In this document: positions 1 through 5,981 of the stretch, one piece after another
Position numbering within the stretch: position 1 is the first letter of the stretch
Layout of the letters: the number at the start of each line of letters is the position of its first letter
Assembly (NCBI GenBank): GCA_030637455.1
Contig: DAOWGL010000175.1
Coordinates: 1-7,562 of the forward strand
Origin: Candidatus Nitrosopumilus sp.
GTDB lineage: Archaea > Thermoproteota > Nitrososphaeria > Nitrososphaerales > Nitrosopumilaceae
Length of the DNA: 7,562 nucleotides
Direction of reading: 5' to 3'
Position numbers and translations under genes: made by a program
The notes under the pieces: generated by a model
Database searches by the model: none
Told to the model about the DNA's origin: nothing
What the model saw: only the letters and a program-made list of their open reading frames with translations

Positions 1-857
1 ATCTGAATTGTAAGAATGGCAAATGCAGATGACCCCATTCCAAAATATCCTATCATACTAATCATTGCAATACCAGATCTAAAACCAGCAAGTTGTTGTT
101 CTGCTGATTCTTCTATAGTTTCTGCAAGAAAATCATCATTAGGAAATGAACGTAAAAAGAATTCCTTAACTTCAAATGCTTTAGAAGGATCATTTAGTTT
201 TACCATAAATGAACCTGTATCTCCATGTCTTTTCATCATATCACGTAAAGTATCAATATGAATAACTGCAGTATAATCAAATCCTTGACCTCCAGGTGAT
301 TGTGCAATTCCTGAAACAGTAAATCTTCTAATTTGATCTTGACCAAATCTATCAACTACAAGAACTTTAACACTGTCTCCAACTTCAGCTCCCCCAAGAT
401 CCCTTGCGACATTAGAACCTAATACAATAGAATTTCTTGAAAACACATAACTTCCTTCTAAGACAGTCTCATGAACAGTTGATGCTCTAATGTCACGAAA
501 TGGATCAATACCAACTATCGGAACTCTGGTTTCTTCAATGCGTTTTCCACTTTTTGTCATATTCATTTCTGCCGTCGATGAAAGCCGCGGTGTCACCGCA
601 TCAACATATGGAATTCTTTCAAACCAGCTAACAATTGATAAGTCAGATTTATCAATATAGTCTGCTTCATCAGTTACTAAAATATCTCCATTTCTATAAT
701 CGGTGATGTCTCTAACTATTGCATCAAACAAACCTTGAAAGATTACAAAGTTTACATGAATAACTAAAATTCCAATTGTTACTGCTAAAACAGCACCCAT
801 CAAACTACCTTTTTTATTGAATAGCATTCTTTTTGCTAACTTTAATCGATAATCCAC
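1..857 (-). CDS. FtsX/MacB-like ABC transporter permease, N-terminal part (C-terminus beyond window)
   Basis: The minus strand is open without a stop from 857 to the left edge, giving 285 codons. I see a short basic N-terminus (DYRLKLAKRM), a first membrane segment at about residues 19-44, a long soluble domain at about 45-255, then a second hydrophobic segment from about 262 to the edge. That is the MacB_PCD plus FtsX layout, in which a large extracytoplasmic domain sits between TM1 and TM2. Family members usually have about 400 residues and four TMs, so roughly the last quarter lies outside. Such permeases pair with an ABC ATPase and export or extract lipids, peptides or other compounds; the substrate cannot be told here, and a partner ATPase may lie further left. 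I chose the GTG at 857 because a TATA-like box is centred 24 bases upstream, which would give a leaderless transcript. An ATG at 827 is the alternative, but it would remove the basic N-terminus. Confidence 0.85.
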   Translation of the reverse strand, partial: MDYRLKLAKRMLFNKKGSLMGAVLAVTIGILVIHVNFVIFQGLFDAIVRDITDYRNGDILVTDEADYIDKSDLSIVSWFERIPYVDAVTPRLSSTAEMNMTKSGKRIEETRVPIVGIDPFRDIRASTVHETVLEGSYVFSRNSIVLGSNVARDLGGAEVGDSVKVLVVDRFGQDQIRRFTVSGIAQSPGGQGFDYTAVIHIDTLRDMMKRHGDTGSFMVKLNDPSKAFEVKEFFLRSFPNDDFLAETIEESAEQQLAGFRSGIAMISMIGYFGMGSSAFAILTIQ

Positions 858-875
858 GAAATAAATAAAATAGTC

Positions 876-886
876 TAATATATAAT
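876..886 (-). promoter_or_regulatory. TATA box for the permease gene
   Basis: On the minus strand this reads ATTATATATTA, centred 24 bases upstream of the GTG at 857. Archaeal TATA boxes sit about 26 bases upstream of the transcription start, so transcription would begin almost at the GTG and the mRNA would be leaderless. The heptamer ATAGACA lies immediately upstream on this strand. The position is seen directly; promoter activity is inferred. Confidence 0.55.
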
Positions 887-918
887 GTCTATTATCTATA
901 GTACTAACAGTATAGACA
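886..918. promoter_or_regulatory. Inverted repeat between divergent promoters, candidate operator
   Basis: TGTCTAT at 886-892 and its exact reverse complement ATAGACA at 912-918 are separated by 19 bases, with the symmetry centre at 902. The arms touch or nearly touch the TATA boxes of the two divergent genes, so each promoter has the same heptamer where the BRE and activator or repressor contacts lie. The spacer holds further partial symmetry: CTATA at 896-900 against TATAG at 911-915, and AGTACT at 900-905. The divergent Lrp-like regulator is the obvious candidate ligand, but the motif could also be only the upstream part of two similar promoters. Confidence 0.45.
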
Positions 919-919
919 A

Positions 920-930
920 TTTTATATAAA
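920..930 (+). promoter_or_regulatory. TATA box for the Lrp-like regulator
   Basis: TTTTATATAAA is a strong archaeal TATA match. Counting about 26 bases from its centre puts the transcription start near 952, leaving a leader of about 22 bases that contains a GGTGAT ribosome-binding site before the ATG at 974. The heptamer ATAGACA ends two bases upstream of it. A second AT-rich stretch (TTATTTATATTG, around 937-948) could be an alternative box giving a much shorter leader. Confidence 0.55.
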
Positions 931-964
931 ATTAGTTATTTATATTGTTAATGGAGTTATTTTA

Positions 965-970
965 GGTGAT
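965..970 (+). promoter_or_regulatory. Ribosome-binding site GGTGAT of the Lrp-like gene
   Basis: GGTGAT is complementary to the conserved 3' end of archaeal 16S rRNA (core ATCACC). It ends three bases before the ATG at 974, rather close but supporting that start. It is one of few clear Shine-Dalgarno sites in this window, where other starts look leaderless. Confidence 0.5.
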
Positions 971-973
971 ATA

Positions 974-1876
974 ATGGACAATTTAGATATTAAAATTCTA
1001 AGCAGATTATTGAATAATTGCAGAGAATCTGACAGGCAAATAGGCATAGAATTAGGCATGTCAGGTGGAGCCGTCAGAGCCAGAATCCGAAAAATGATAG
1101 AAAAGAAGATAATTGAAGAATTTTTTGTCAAAGTTGAACCTCCAGTCTTGGGCTATGGAGTATTGTATTTTGTTGTATCAGGAGAAAATATTACAGAAAT
1201 TTTAGAGCAAGCAAGTCTTGTAGGTGAACCATATTTTGTGGTACCTTGTGTTGGTGGAATAACAGTTTGTGGAATTTCTATAAAAGAAGATATCAATCAA
1301 AAAATTGAACTTGCAAAAAAATTGATGAAGGATGTTAGAGTTTTATCTATTTTTGAGGCAGAAAATCCAGGATTTAGTTCAAATCTTACAAAAACAGATT
1401 TAGAAATTCTAGAAGAATTAATCAGAGATCCTAGACAAAGAATAGAACAAATTGCAAGAAATACAAAAATGTCAACAAAAACAATTACAAGGTGTATAGA
1501 AAAATTACATGAAAATGAAGGAATACAATTTACACTAGTTTATGATCCTAGAAAAATTGAAAATTTTATTCCTCATGCTATACTTACTTGGATAGAAGGA
1601 GATCTAAAAGGAACTCTAGAAAGTTTGAATGATTCATTTTCTGATTCATATTTACAAATTCCATTTATAGCAAAAAATCAAATTGTTTTGTTTATGTACA
1701 GTGACAATATTTTTAAAATGGATGAATTGACACAAAAAATTAGGAATATCAAAAATATAAAATCAGTTGACTTGTTCATTCCAAAGAAGATGTCATTTTA
1801 CATAAAGTGGATAGAGAAAGCTATTAATGATTTTAAAAAATCACCAAAATTACATTTAACATATCAAACCAATTAA
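974..1876 (+). CDS. Lrp/AsnC-like transcriptional regulator with two winged-helix domains
   Basis: The 300-residue product has two AsnC-type helix-turn-helix units. The first is at about residues 1-50 (MDNLDIKILSRLLNNCRESD and what follows, recognition region around SGGAVRARIRKM). The second is at about 138-185 (LTKTDLEILEELI, then MSTKTITRCIEKL). Each is followed by an alpha/beta stretch of about 85-115 residues where the effector-binding/oligomerisation domain would sit. Classical Lrp proteins have about 150 residues and one HTH, so this is effectively a tandem duplication with diverged halves; similar long forms are known in archaea. It should bind DNA and act as activator or repressor; the ligand is unknown. 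It is divergent from the permease with a shared symmetric promoter, so autoregulation and control of the permease are plausible. The Nudix gene follows after 25 bases on the same strand. The start is supported by a TATA box and GGTGAT. Confidence 0.82.
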   Translation: MDNLDIKILSRLLNNCRESDRQIGIELGMSGGAVRARIRKMIEKKIIEEFFVKVEPPVLGYGVLYFVVSGENITEILEQASLVGEPYFVVPCVGGITVCGISIKEDINQKIELAKKLMKDVRVLSIFEAENPGFSSNLTKTDLEILEELIRDPRQRIEQIARNTKMSTKTITRCIEKLHENEGIQFTLVYDPRKIENFIPHAILTWIEGDLKGTLESLNDSFSDSYLQIPFIAKNQIVLFMYSDNIFKMDELTQKIRNIKNIKSVDLFIPKKMSFYIKWIEKAINDFKKSPKLHLTYQTN

Positions 1877-1901
1877 ATAAGAATAATTTCATATAAATTC
1901 T

Positions 1902-2417
1902 ATGAAAGAGAAGAAGATCTATGAAGGAAAAATTTTAGGTCTTAGTGTTTATGATGGTAAAATTGAAGGTAGAAAAGTTAAACGAGAGATTATCAAACAT
2001 AGAGGTGCTGCAGCCATGCTTGCATTTGATGAAAATAAAAAAGTAATTCTTGTTAAGCAGCATAGATTTCCACACGGGTATGTTTTAGAAATTCCTGCTG
2101 GAACATTAGAAAAAAAAGAAGAACCAGTAAAATGTGCATTTAGAGAATTAGAAGAAGAGACTGGATATAGAGCCAAAAAAATGACTCCTCTCATTACTTA
2201 CTATCCATCAATTGGGTATAATGCAGAGATAATTCATTGCTTTTTAGCCTCAGGATTGAAGAAAATATCTGATTTGAAGCTTGATGAAGATGAAATTTTA
2301 TCTGTAGTAAAAATGGATTTCAAAAAACTCCTTTCAATGATAAAAACGGGTAAAATCCAGGATTCAAAAACAATATGCGCAGTTTTAACATATGCTGCAA
2401 AGAAAAAATTATACTAG
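1902..2417 (+). CDS. Nudix hydrolase, ADP-ribose pyrophosphatase type
   Basis: The 171-residue product has a complete Nudix box at residues 67-89. It fits G-x5-E-x7-REUxEExGU exactly: G67, E73, R81-E82, E85-E86, and G88 followed by Y89. The glutamates bind the catalytic Mg ions. The preceding [15 protein letters not shown] (residues 53-67) is typical of the NudF/ADP-ribose pyrophosphatase branch, which splits ADP-ribose into AMP and ribose 5-phosphate in the cytoplasm. After the box the branch usually shows an SPG motif; here residues 103-105 are SIG, so the proline associated with ADP-ribose specificity is missing and the substrate is less certain. The gene starts 25 bases after the regulator and may be cotranscribed, although an AT-rich element around 1873-1884 could give a leaderless start of its own. 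Its stop abuts the stop of the convergent gene. Confidence 0.88.
   Translation: MKEKKIYEGKILGLSVYDGKIEGRKVKREIIKHRGAAAMLAFDENKKVILVKQHRFPHGYVLEIPAGTLEKKEEPVKCAFRELEEETGYRAKKMTPLITYYPSIGYNAEIIHCFLASGLKKISDLKLDEDEILSVVKMDFKKLLSMIKTGKIQDSKTICAVLTYAAKKKLY
2403..2408 (-). terminator. Oligo-T stretch just past the AbrB-PhoU gene
   Basis: On the minus strand a run of six T begins ten bases after the AbrB-PhoU stop codon, inside the 3' end of the convergent Nudix gene. Archaeal transcription commonly ends at T-rich tracts without a hairpin, so this is a plausible terminator. A+T richness makes such runs common, so the call is weak. Confidence 0.3.
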
Positions 2418-3398
2418 TTATTCATTATAGATAGGCTGCACAAGATCTGCAACATCAGCCCAAGATTGTGCAATTCTTTCAAACATGTACACAAGATCAA
2501 GGAAATCTAAAGGGATTTGTTTTTTATTTCCTAATGTTGTTCTAAGTAAACTAAGTTTTTTTTCATATTGTTTATGCATAGAAATTGCTTCAATAGCTAA
2601 AAATCTATCAGGTTTTGTAAAAGCATCAATAGATTTTTCTGCAAGTTTATTAAAATCTTTTACAACGTCATAAATTTTTTTAGAAAATTCTTTTGATAAT
2701 GAAAAATTAAAGATAAAATTAGAAAGCTCAACAATAGAATCACCTGCATTTTCAAGAATATTTGCAGCAACTCTATAATCAAGTACATCAATATTTTCTA
2801 AATTAAATACGTTGGATAGTCTTTTGTCAACTAATGTACTTCGAATTAAACGAACTAGTAAGAAGTATTGCCTATTTACTTCAACATCACGATTAGATAA
2901 TGTTTGAAGATTAGATTTATCATCTAAAATTAATCCATTTAATACATAATCATACATTCTAAGTGCAATAGAACTCATTCGTTTGAGAATTTTTGATGGA
3001 TTAAGTGTTGTTGCATCTAATAGAAATTGCATGTTAATGTGAGATGCATCCTCTTCAATAATCTCCATACCAACTAATCGTCTCATTGAATTACGGATTT
3101 CTTCTCGATCTTTTCCTGGAATAATAGATTTTGAATTAATTACAATAATATCAAATCCTAAAAGATATGCACCTGTAATGTTTGCAACAATATTTTCTTC
3201 TTTAGATAATGGATATGAAATTACGAGTTCTTTTGTTGGTCGTGTTTCTTTATTTGCAGATATAGAAACACTATCTTGGCCAGTTTCTATTTCAACTTGA
3301 CTACCTTTATCGAGATTATTTGCATCAACCCACTCTTTAGGTAATGATACTAGTATACTACTTCCAATTCTTTGTAGGCGTCGAATAAATTTAGTCAA
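2418..3398 (-). CDS. AbrB-PhoU-like regulatory protein (phosphate uptake regulator type)
   Basis: The 326-residue product begins with a SpoVT/AbrB-type swapped-hairpin DNA-binding domain at about residues 1-48 (RRLQRIGSSILVSLPKEWV, then a VEIE strand). An alpha/beta linker follows at about 55-115, then two PhoU-like helical bundles at about 120-225 and 235-322. Helix ends such as NAGDSIVEL (217-225) and FERIAQSWADVAD (307-318) resemble the ERIaDhavniaE signature of PhoU. Archaeal proteins of this layout are annotated as phosphate uptake regulators; bacterial PhoU couples the Pst transporter to signalling, but here no pst genes are near and the role is inferred from architecture. The start is a TTG at 3398, chosen because it adds only MTKF before the conserved RRLQRIG. 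The gene is divergent from the CoA operon and convergent with the Nudix gene with no base between the stop codons. Confidence 0.82.
   Translation of the reverse strand: MTKFIRRLQRIGSSILVSLPKEWVDANNLDKGSQVEIETGQDSVSISANKETRPTKELVISYPLSKEENIVANITGAYLLGFDIIVINSKSIIPGKDREEIRNSMRRLVGMEIIEEDASHINMQFLLDATTLNPSKILKRMSSIALRMYDYVLNGLILDDKSNLQTLSNRDVEVNRQYFLLVRLIRSTLVDKRLSNVFNLENIDVLDYRVAANILENAGDSIVELSNFIFNFSLSKEFSKKIYDVVKDFNKLAEKSIDAFTKPDRFLAIEAISMHKQYEKKLSLLRTTLGNKKQIPLDFLDLVYMFERIAQSWADVADLVQPIYNE
2520..2563 (+). terminator. T-rich tracts downstream of the Nudix gene
   Basis: On the plus strand the first long T runs after the Nudix stop are T6 at 2520-2525 and T8 at 2556-2563, both inside the convergent AbrB-PhoU gene. 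If they terminate plus-strand transcription, the Nudix mRNA carries a 3' tail of 100-150 bases antisense to the AbrB-PhoU mRNA. This is inferred from the known T-tract rule for archaea only. Confidence 0.25.
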
Positions 3399-3430
3399 TT
3401 TATACTAATATAATTAATTTAAGCCATATT

Positions 3431-3440
3431 CTTATATTTT
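3431..3440 (+). promoter_or_regulatory. TATA box of the CoA-precursor operon
   Basis: CTTATATTTT is centred about 28 bases upstream of the ATG at 3464, exactly where a TATA box for a leaderless mRNA should lie, and no Shine-Dalgarno motif precedes that ATG. Read on the minus strand the same bases are AAAATATAAG, which would place a transcription start about 12 bases upstream of the divergent AbrB-PhoU start at 3398, so this element could serve both directions. The minus-strand TTAAATTAA at 3414-3422 is a less well-spaced alternative for that gene. Confidence 0.55.
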
Positions 3441-3463
3441 GTGTAAAGTTTAAACTCAGATCA

Positions 3464-4375
3464 ATGGAGGCGACAGCATTTTGTCCAGCACACATTACAG
3501 GTTTTTTCAAAGCCCATTTAGAAGACCATGAGAATAATTTAGAAAATTTAGGCTCAATGGGAGCAGGTTTTTCAATAAATCAAGGAGTTACAACGAGAGT
3601 AAAAATAGAAACAAAAGATAATCAAAAATCTAATTTTAAAATCACAACCCATGGATATCAATCAGACAAAACAGATGTTTCACAATACGTATTAAATGAA
3701 TTTTTAAACTTAGGAGAATTTTCAGACAAGTTTTTTGATATAGAACACAACATATCCGTTCCAGTTGGTTATGGTTTAGGTTCTAGTGGTGCAGTTGCAT
3801 TATCATTATCATTTGCATTAGATCAAGCACTTGAAACTAAATTAGAGAAAACAATGATTGGTCAAATTGCTCATAATGCGGAAGTAAATTGTAAAACAGG
3901 ACTTGGAGATGTTTTAGCATCATATCATGGCGGATTTGAAATTAGAATTAAACCAGGGGCACCAGGAATTGGACATGTTGAAAAAATTCCTACAGATAAA
4001 ATTTCAATTATTATGATTTGTTTTTCTCCAATTTCTACAAATAAATTCATCAAAGAACGTTTGTCTCAAATTAATGGATTAGGTGGAAAAATGGTAAATC
4101 AATTATTAGAATCAAAAGATTATGATCATTTTCAAGACATGTCATTAGAATTTGCAAAATATGTAGATGTAATGACTCCTAGAATGCAAAAAATAGTAGA
4201 AGAGTTATCTAAAAATGAGATTAAATGTGGAATTGCTCTTTTTGGAGAAACAATTTTTTCCATGGTTCCACAAAAAGAGGAATCTAAAGTTTTAGAAATT
4301 TTACAAAAATATTCTGATGGAATTTTAATAAAATCAGAATTAGATGATAATGGAGCCAAAGTTTTAAACACTTAA
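3464..4375 (+). CDS. Pantoate kinase (archaeal PoK, GHMP kinase family)
   Basis: The 303-residue protein is a GHMP-superfamily kinase. The N-terminal FCPAHITGFF (residues 6-15) is characteristic of archaeal pantoate kinase. The ATP-binding motif lies at 100-112 (PVGYGLGSSGAVA) and a conserved TGLGDVLASYHGG is at 145-157. PoK phosphorylates pantoate with ATP to 4-phosphopantoate, the first half of the archaeal replacement for bacterial PanC plus PanK; the family was first characterised in Thermococcus. Length is normal. It is the first gene of the CoA cluster, and the next enzyme of the pathway begins 9 bases after its stop, which strongly supports pantoate rather than another GHMP substrate such as mevalonate or shikimate. 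The start at ATG 3464 fits a leaderless transcript from the TATA box at 3431-3440. Confidence 0.92.
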   Translation: MEATAFCPAHITGFFKAHLEDHENNLENLGSMGAGFSINQGVTTRVKIETKDNQKSNFKITTHGYQSDKTDVSQYVLNEFLNLGEFSDKFFDIEHNISVPVGYGLGSSGAVALSLSFALDQALETKLEKTMIGQIAHNAEVNCKTGLGDVLASYHGGFEIRIKPGAPGIGHVEKIPTDKISIIMICFSPISTNKFIKERLSQINGLGGKMVNQLLESKDYDHFQDMSLEFAKYVDVMTPRMQKIVEELSKNEIKCGIALFGETIFSMVPQKEESKVLEILQKYSDGILIKSELDDNGAKVLNT

Positions 4376-4384
4376 TTAAAAATC

Positions 4385-5149
4385 ATGTCATTAATTCCCA
4401 AATCTCATCCTAGAGCTAAATCTCTTTTAATTCGTGAGAAACTTGTTGAAGGATTTGATAAGGGACTAGTTGCTAAAGAAGGTCTTTTGGCTCAAGGTAG
4501 AGGAGAAGCATTTGATTATCTTCTAGGAGAGAAAACAGGTAAGGCTGCAATACAAGCTATCAAGGCTGCAGCAGCTCAATTACTTTTAGCAGAAATGCCA
4601 GTTATCTCAGTTAATGGGAATATTGCAGCATTATGCCCAAAACAAATTGTAAAACTATCAAAACAAATCAAAGCAAAACTTGAAGTTAATCTATTCTATA
4701 CTAATGAAAAAAGAAAGGTATCAATCATTAAGACTTTGAAAAAAAATGGTGCCAGTGAAATTTTAGGATCTAAAACTACATCATCTAAAAAACTACCAGG
4801 AATAGATTCTGCAAGAAGAATTGTAGATAAAGATGGAATTTTTGTAGCAGATGTTGTAGTAGTTCCTTTAGAAGACGGAGACAGAACTATGGCACTAAGA
4901 AAAGCTGGAAAAATAGTCATAACATTTGATCTAAATCCCCTCTCTAGAACATCACAGACAGCAAATATTACAATTGTAGATAATGTAACTAGAGCAATTG
5001 ATTTACTAATTAATGAATCAAAAAAACTATCAAAAAAGAATCAAAAGAGTCTTCAAAAAATAATTGATAATTTTGATAATAAGAAAAACCTAAGAGAAAA
5101 TGTAATTCAAATAAAAAATAATTTGGATAGGAGAGCCAAAATTGCATAA
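4385..5149 (+). CDS. 4-phosphopantoate--beta-alanine ligase (archaeal phosphopantothenate synthetase)
   Basis: The 254-residue product belongs to the archaeal family formerly called DUF137, which joins 4-phosphopantoate and beta-alanine with ATP to give 4'-phosphopantothenate in the cytoplasm. Family blocks seen are IPKSHPRAKSLLIREKL (4-20), GLLAQGRGEAFDYLLGE (33-49), the helix with AAAAQLLLAEMPVISVNGN (61-79), EVNLFY (100-105), PLEDGDRTMALRKAGK (161-176) and DLNPLSRTSQTA (182-193). The C-terminal ~45 residues are lysine- and asparagine-rich and less typical. It starts 9 bases after pantoate kinase with no Shine-Dalgarno site, and its last 8 bases overlap the PanB start. Neighbours on both sides are CoA enzymes, so the assignment is firm. 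Confidence 0.93.
   Translation: MSLIPKSHPRAKSLLIREKLVEGFDKGLVAKEGLLAQGRGEAFDYLLGEKTGKAAIQAIKAAAAQLLLAEMPVISVNGNIAALCPKQIVKLSKQIKAKLEVNLFYTNEKRKVSIIKTLKKNGASEILGSKTTSSKKLPGIDSARRIVDKDGIFVADVVVVPLEDGDRTMALRKAGKIVITFDLNPLSRTSQTANITIVDNVTRAIDLLINESKKLSKKNQKSLQKIIDNFDNKKNLRENVIQIKNNLDRRAKIA
5129..5133 (+). promoter_or_regulatory. Ribosome-binding site supporting the TTG start of PanB
   Basis: AGGAG inside the GGATAGGAGAG stretch (5125-5135) ends 8 bases before the TTG at 5142, while the next in-frame ATG (5172) has no such site at a good distance. This decides the non-ATG start and shows reinitiation or internal initiation within the end of the upstream gene. Confidence 0.6.
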
Positions 5150-5981
5150 AACTGTTCAAGATATTATTAATATGAAAAAAGAGAAAAAGAAAATTTCTGT
5201 AATTACAAGTTATGATTACACTCTAGCTTCATTATGTGATAAGGCAGGAATTGATGTAATGTTAGTTGGGGATAGTGCTGGAATGGTAATGCTTGGATAT
5301 GAAAATACAATTCATGTTACAATGGATCAAATGTGTATGTTTACTGAAGCTGTTAGCAGAGCAAGAAAAAATTCTCTATTAGTAGCAGATTTACCTTTCA
5401 TGTCATACCAGGCTAGTATTGAAGATGCCATAAATAATTCTGGTAGATTAATCAAAGCTGGTGCAGATGCAGTAAAACTTGAAGGTGGTTCAATTATGGC
5501 TGAAACAATTAGCGCAATAGTGGATGTAGGAATTCCTGTAATGGGGCATATTGGACTTCAACCACAAACTACGATACTTTCAGAAGGATACAAAGTTCAA
5601 GGTAAAACAAAAGATAGTGCAATGAAGTTAATTGAAGATGCTAAGGAACTAGAAGACGCGGGAGTTTTCAGTATTGCTTTAGAAATGATTAGTCATGAGG
5701 TTGGACAAATTATTTCTGAATCAGTTAACATTCCCACTATAGGAATAGGTTCTGGTGTAAATTGTGATGGGCAAGTATTGGTTGTTCAAGATTTGTTAGG
5801 TATGTATGATAAAATTAAACCGAAATTTGCCAAAAGATACATGAATTTATCTGAAGATATTGTAAAATCACTTGAAGAATATAGAACTGATGTGGAATCA
5901 GGTTCATTTCCTGCTAATGAAAACTCATTTTCAATGAATGAAGAAGAATTAAAGAAATTACGTGAAGCACTTGGCAGTTAA
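5142..5981 (+). CDS. panB: 3-methyl-2-oxobutanoate hydroxymethyltransferase (ketopantoate hydroxymethyltransferase)
   Basis: PanB transfers a hydroxymethyl group from 5,10-methylene-tetrahydropterin to 2-oxoisovalerate, forming ketopantoate, the first committed step to pantoate. The 279-residue TIM-barrel product has all the family signatures: TSYDYTLASLCDKAGID (22-38), the metal-binding aspartates in LVGDSAGMVMLGY (D44) and ADLPFMSY (D83), KLEGG (112-116) with E114, GHIGLQPQ (135-142), the catalytic glutamate in ALEMI (E181) and IGIGSGVNCDGQVLV (200-214). Length matches bacterial PanB at about 265-280. The TTG start overlaps the preceding ligase gene by 8 bases and is backed by an AGGAG; starting instead at Met11 would not lose any conserved residue. 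The final 20 bases overlap CoaBC. In many archaea the one-carbon donor is a methanopterin-like cofactor; which pterin is used here cannot be told from the sequence. Confidence 0.96.
   Translation: MHKTVQDIINMKKEKKKISVITSYDYTLASLCDKAGIDVMLVGDSAGMVMLGYENTIHVTMDQMCMFTEAVSRARKNSLLVADLPFMSYQASIEDAINNSGRLIKAGADAVKLEGGSIMAETISAIVDVGIPVMGHIGLQPQTTILSEGYKVQGKTKDSAMKLIEDAKELEDAGVFSIALEMISHEVGQIISESVNIPTIGIGSGVNCDGQVLVVQDLLGMYDKIKPKFAKRYMNLSEDIVKSLEEYRTDVESGSFPANENSFSMNEEELKKLREALGS

Noticed and set aside
16..261. Plus-strand open frame of 81 codons
   Set aside because: It lies wholly antisense to the permease gene, whose product has clear domain structure; the antisense product is low-complexity Ser/Ile-rich with no family features.
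940..1131. Minus-strand open frame of 63 codons over the regulator start
   Set aside because: Antisense to the first HTH of the Lrp-like gene and across its promoter; the translation resembles a shadow frame rich in Ile, Ser and Leu.
1921..1923. ATG 19 bases into the Nudix gene preceded by a TATA-like CATATAAA
   Set aside because: The ATG is out of frame with the Nudix protein, and the box is too close to the true ATG at 1902 to serve it.
2411..2418. ACTAGT palindrome at the convergent stop codons as a hairpin terminator
   Set aside because: Only six bases of symmetry and no loop; the symmetry follows simply from two abutting stop codons on opposite strands.
3255..3398. AbrB-like N-terminus suggesting an antitoxin of a toxin-antitoxin pair
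   Set aside because: It is fused to a long PhoU-like region in one gene and has no small toxin gene next to it, so a regulator of the archaeal PhoU type fits better.
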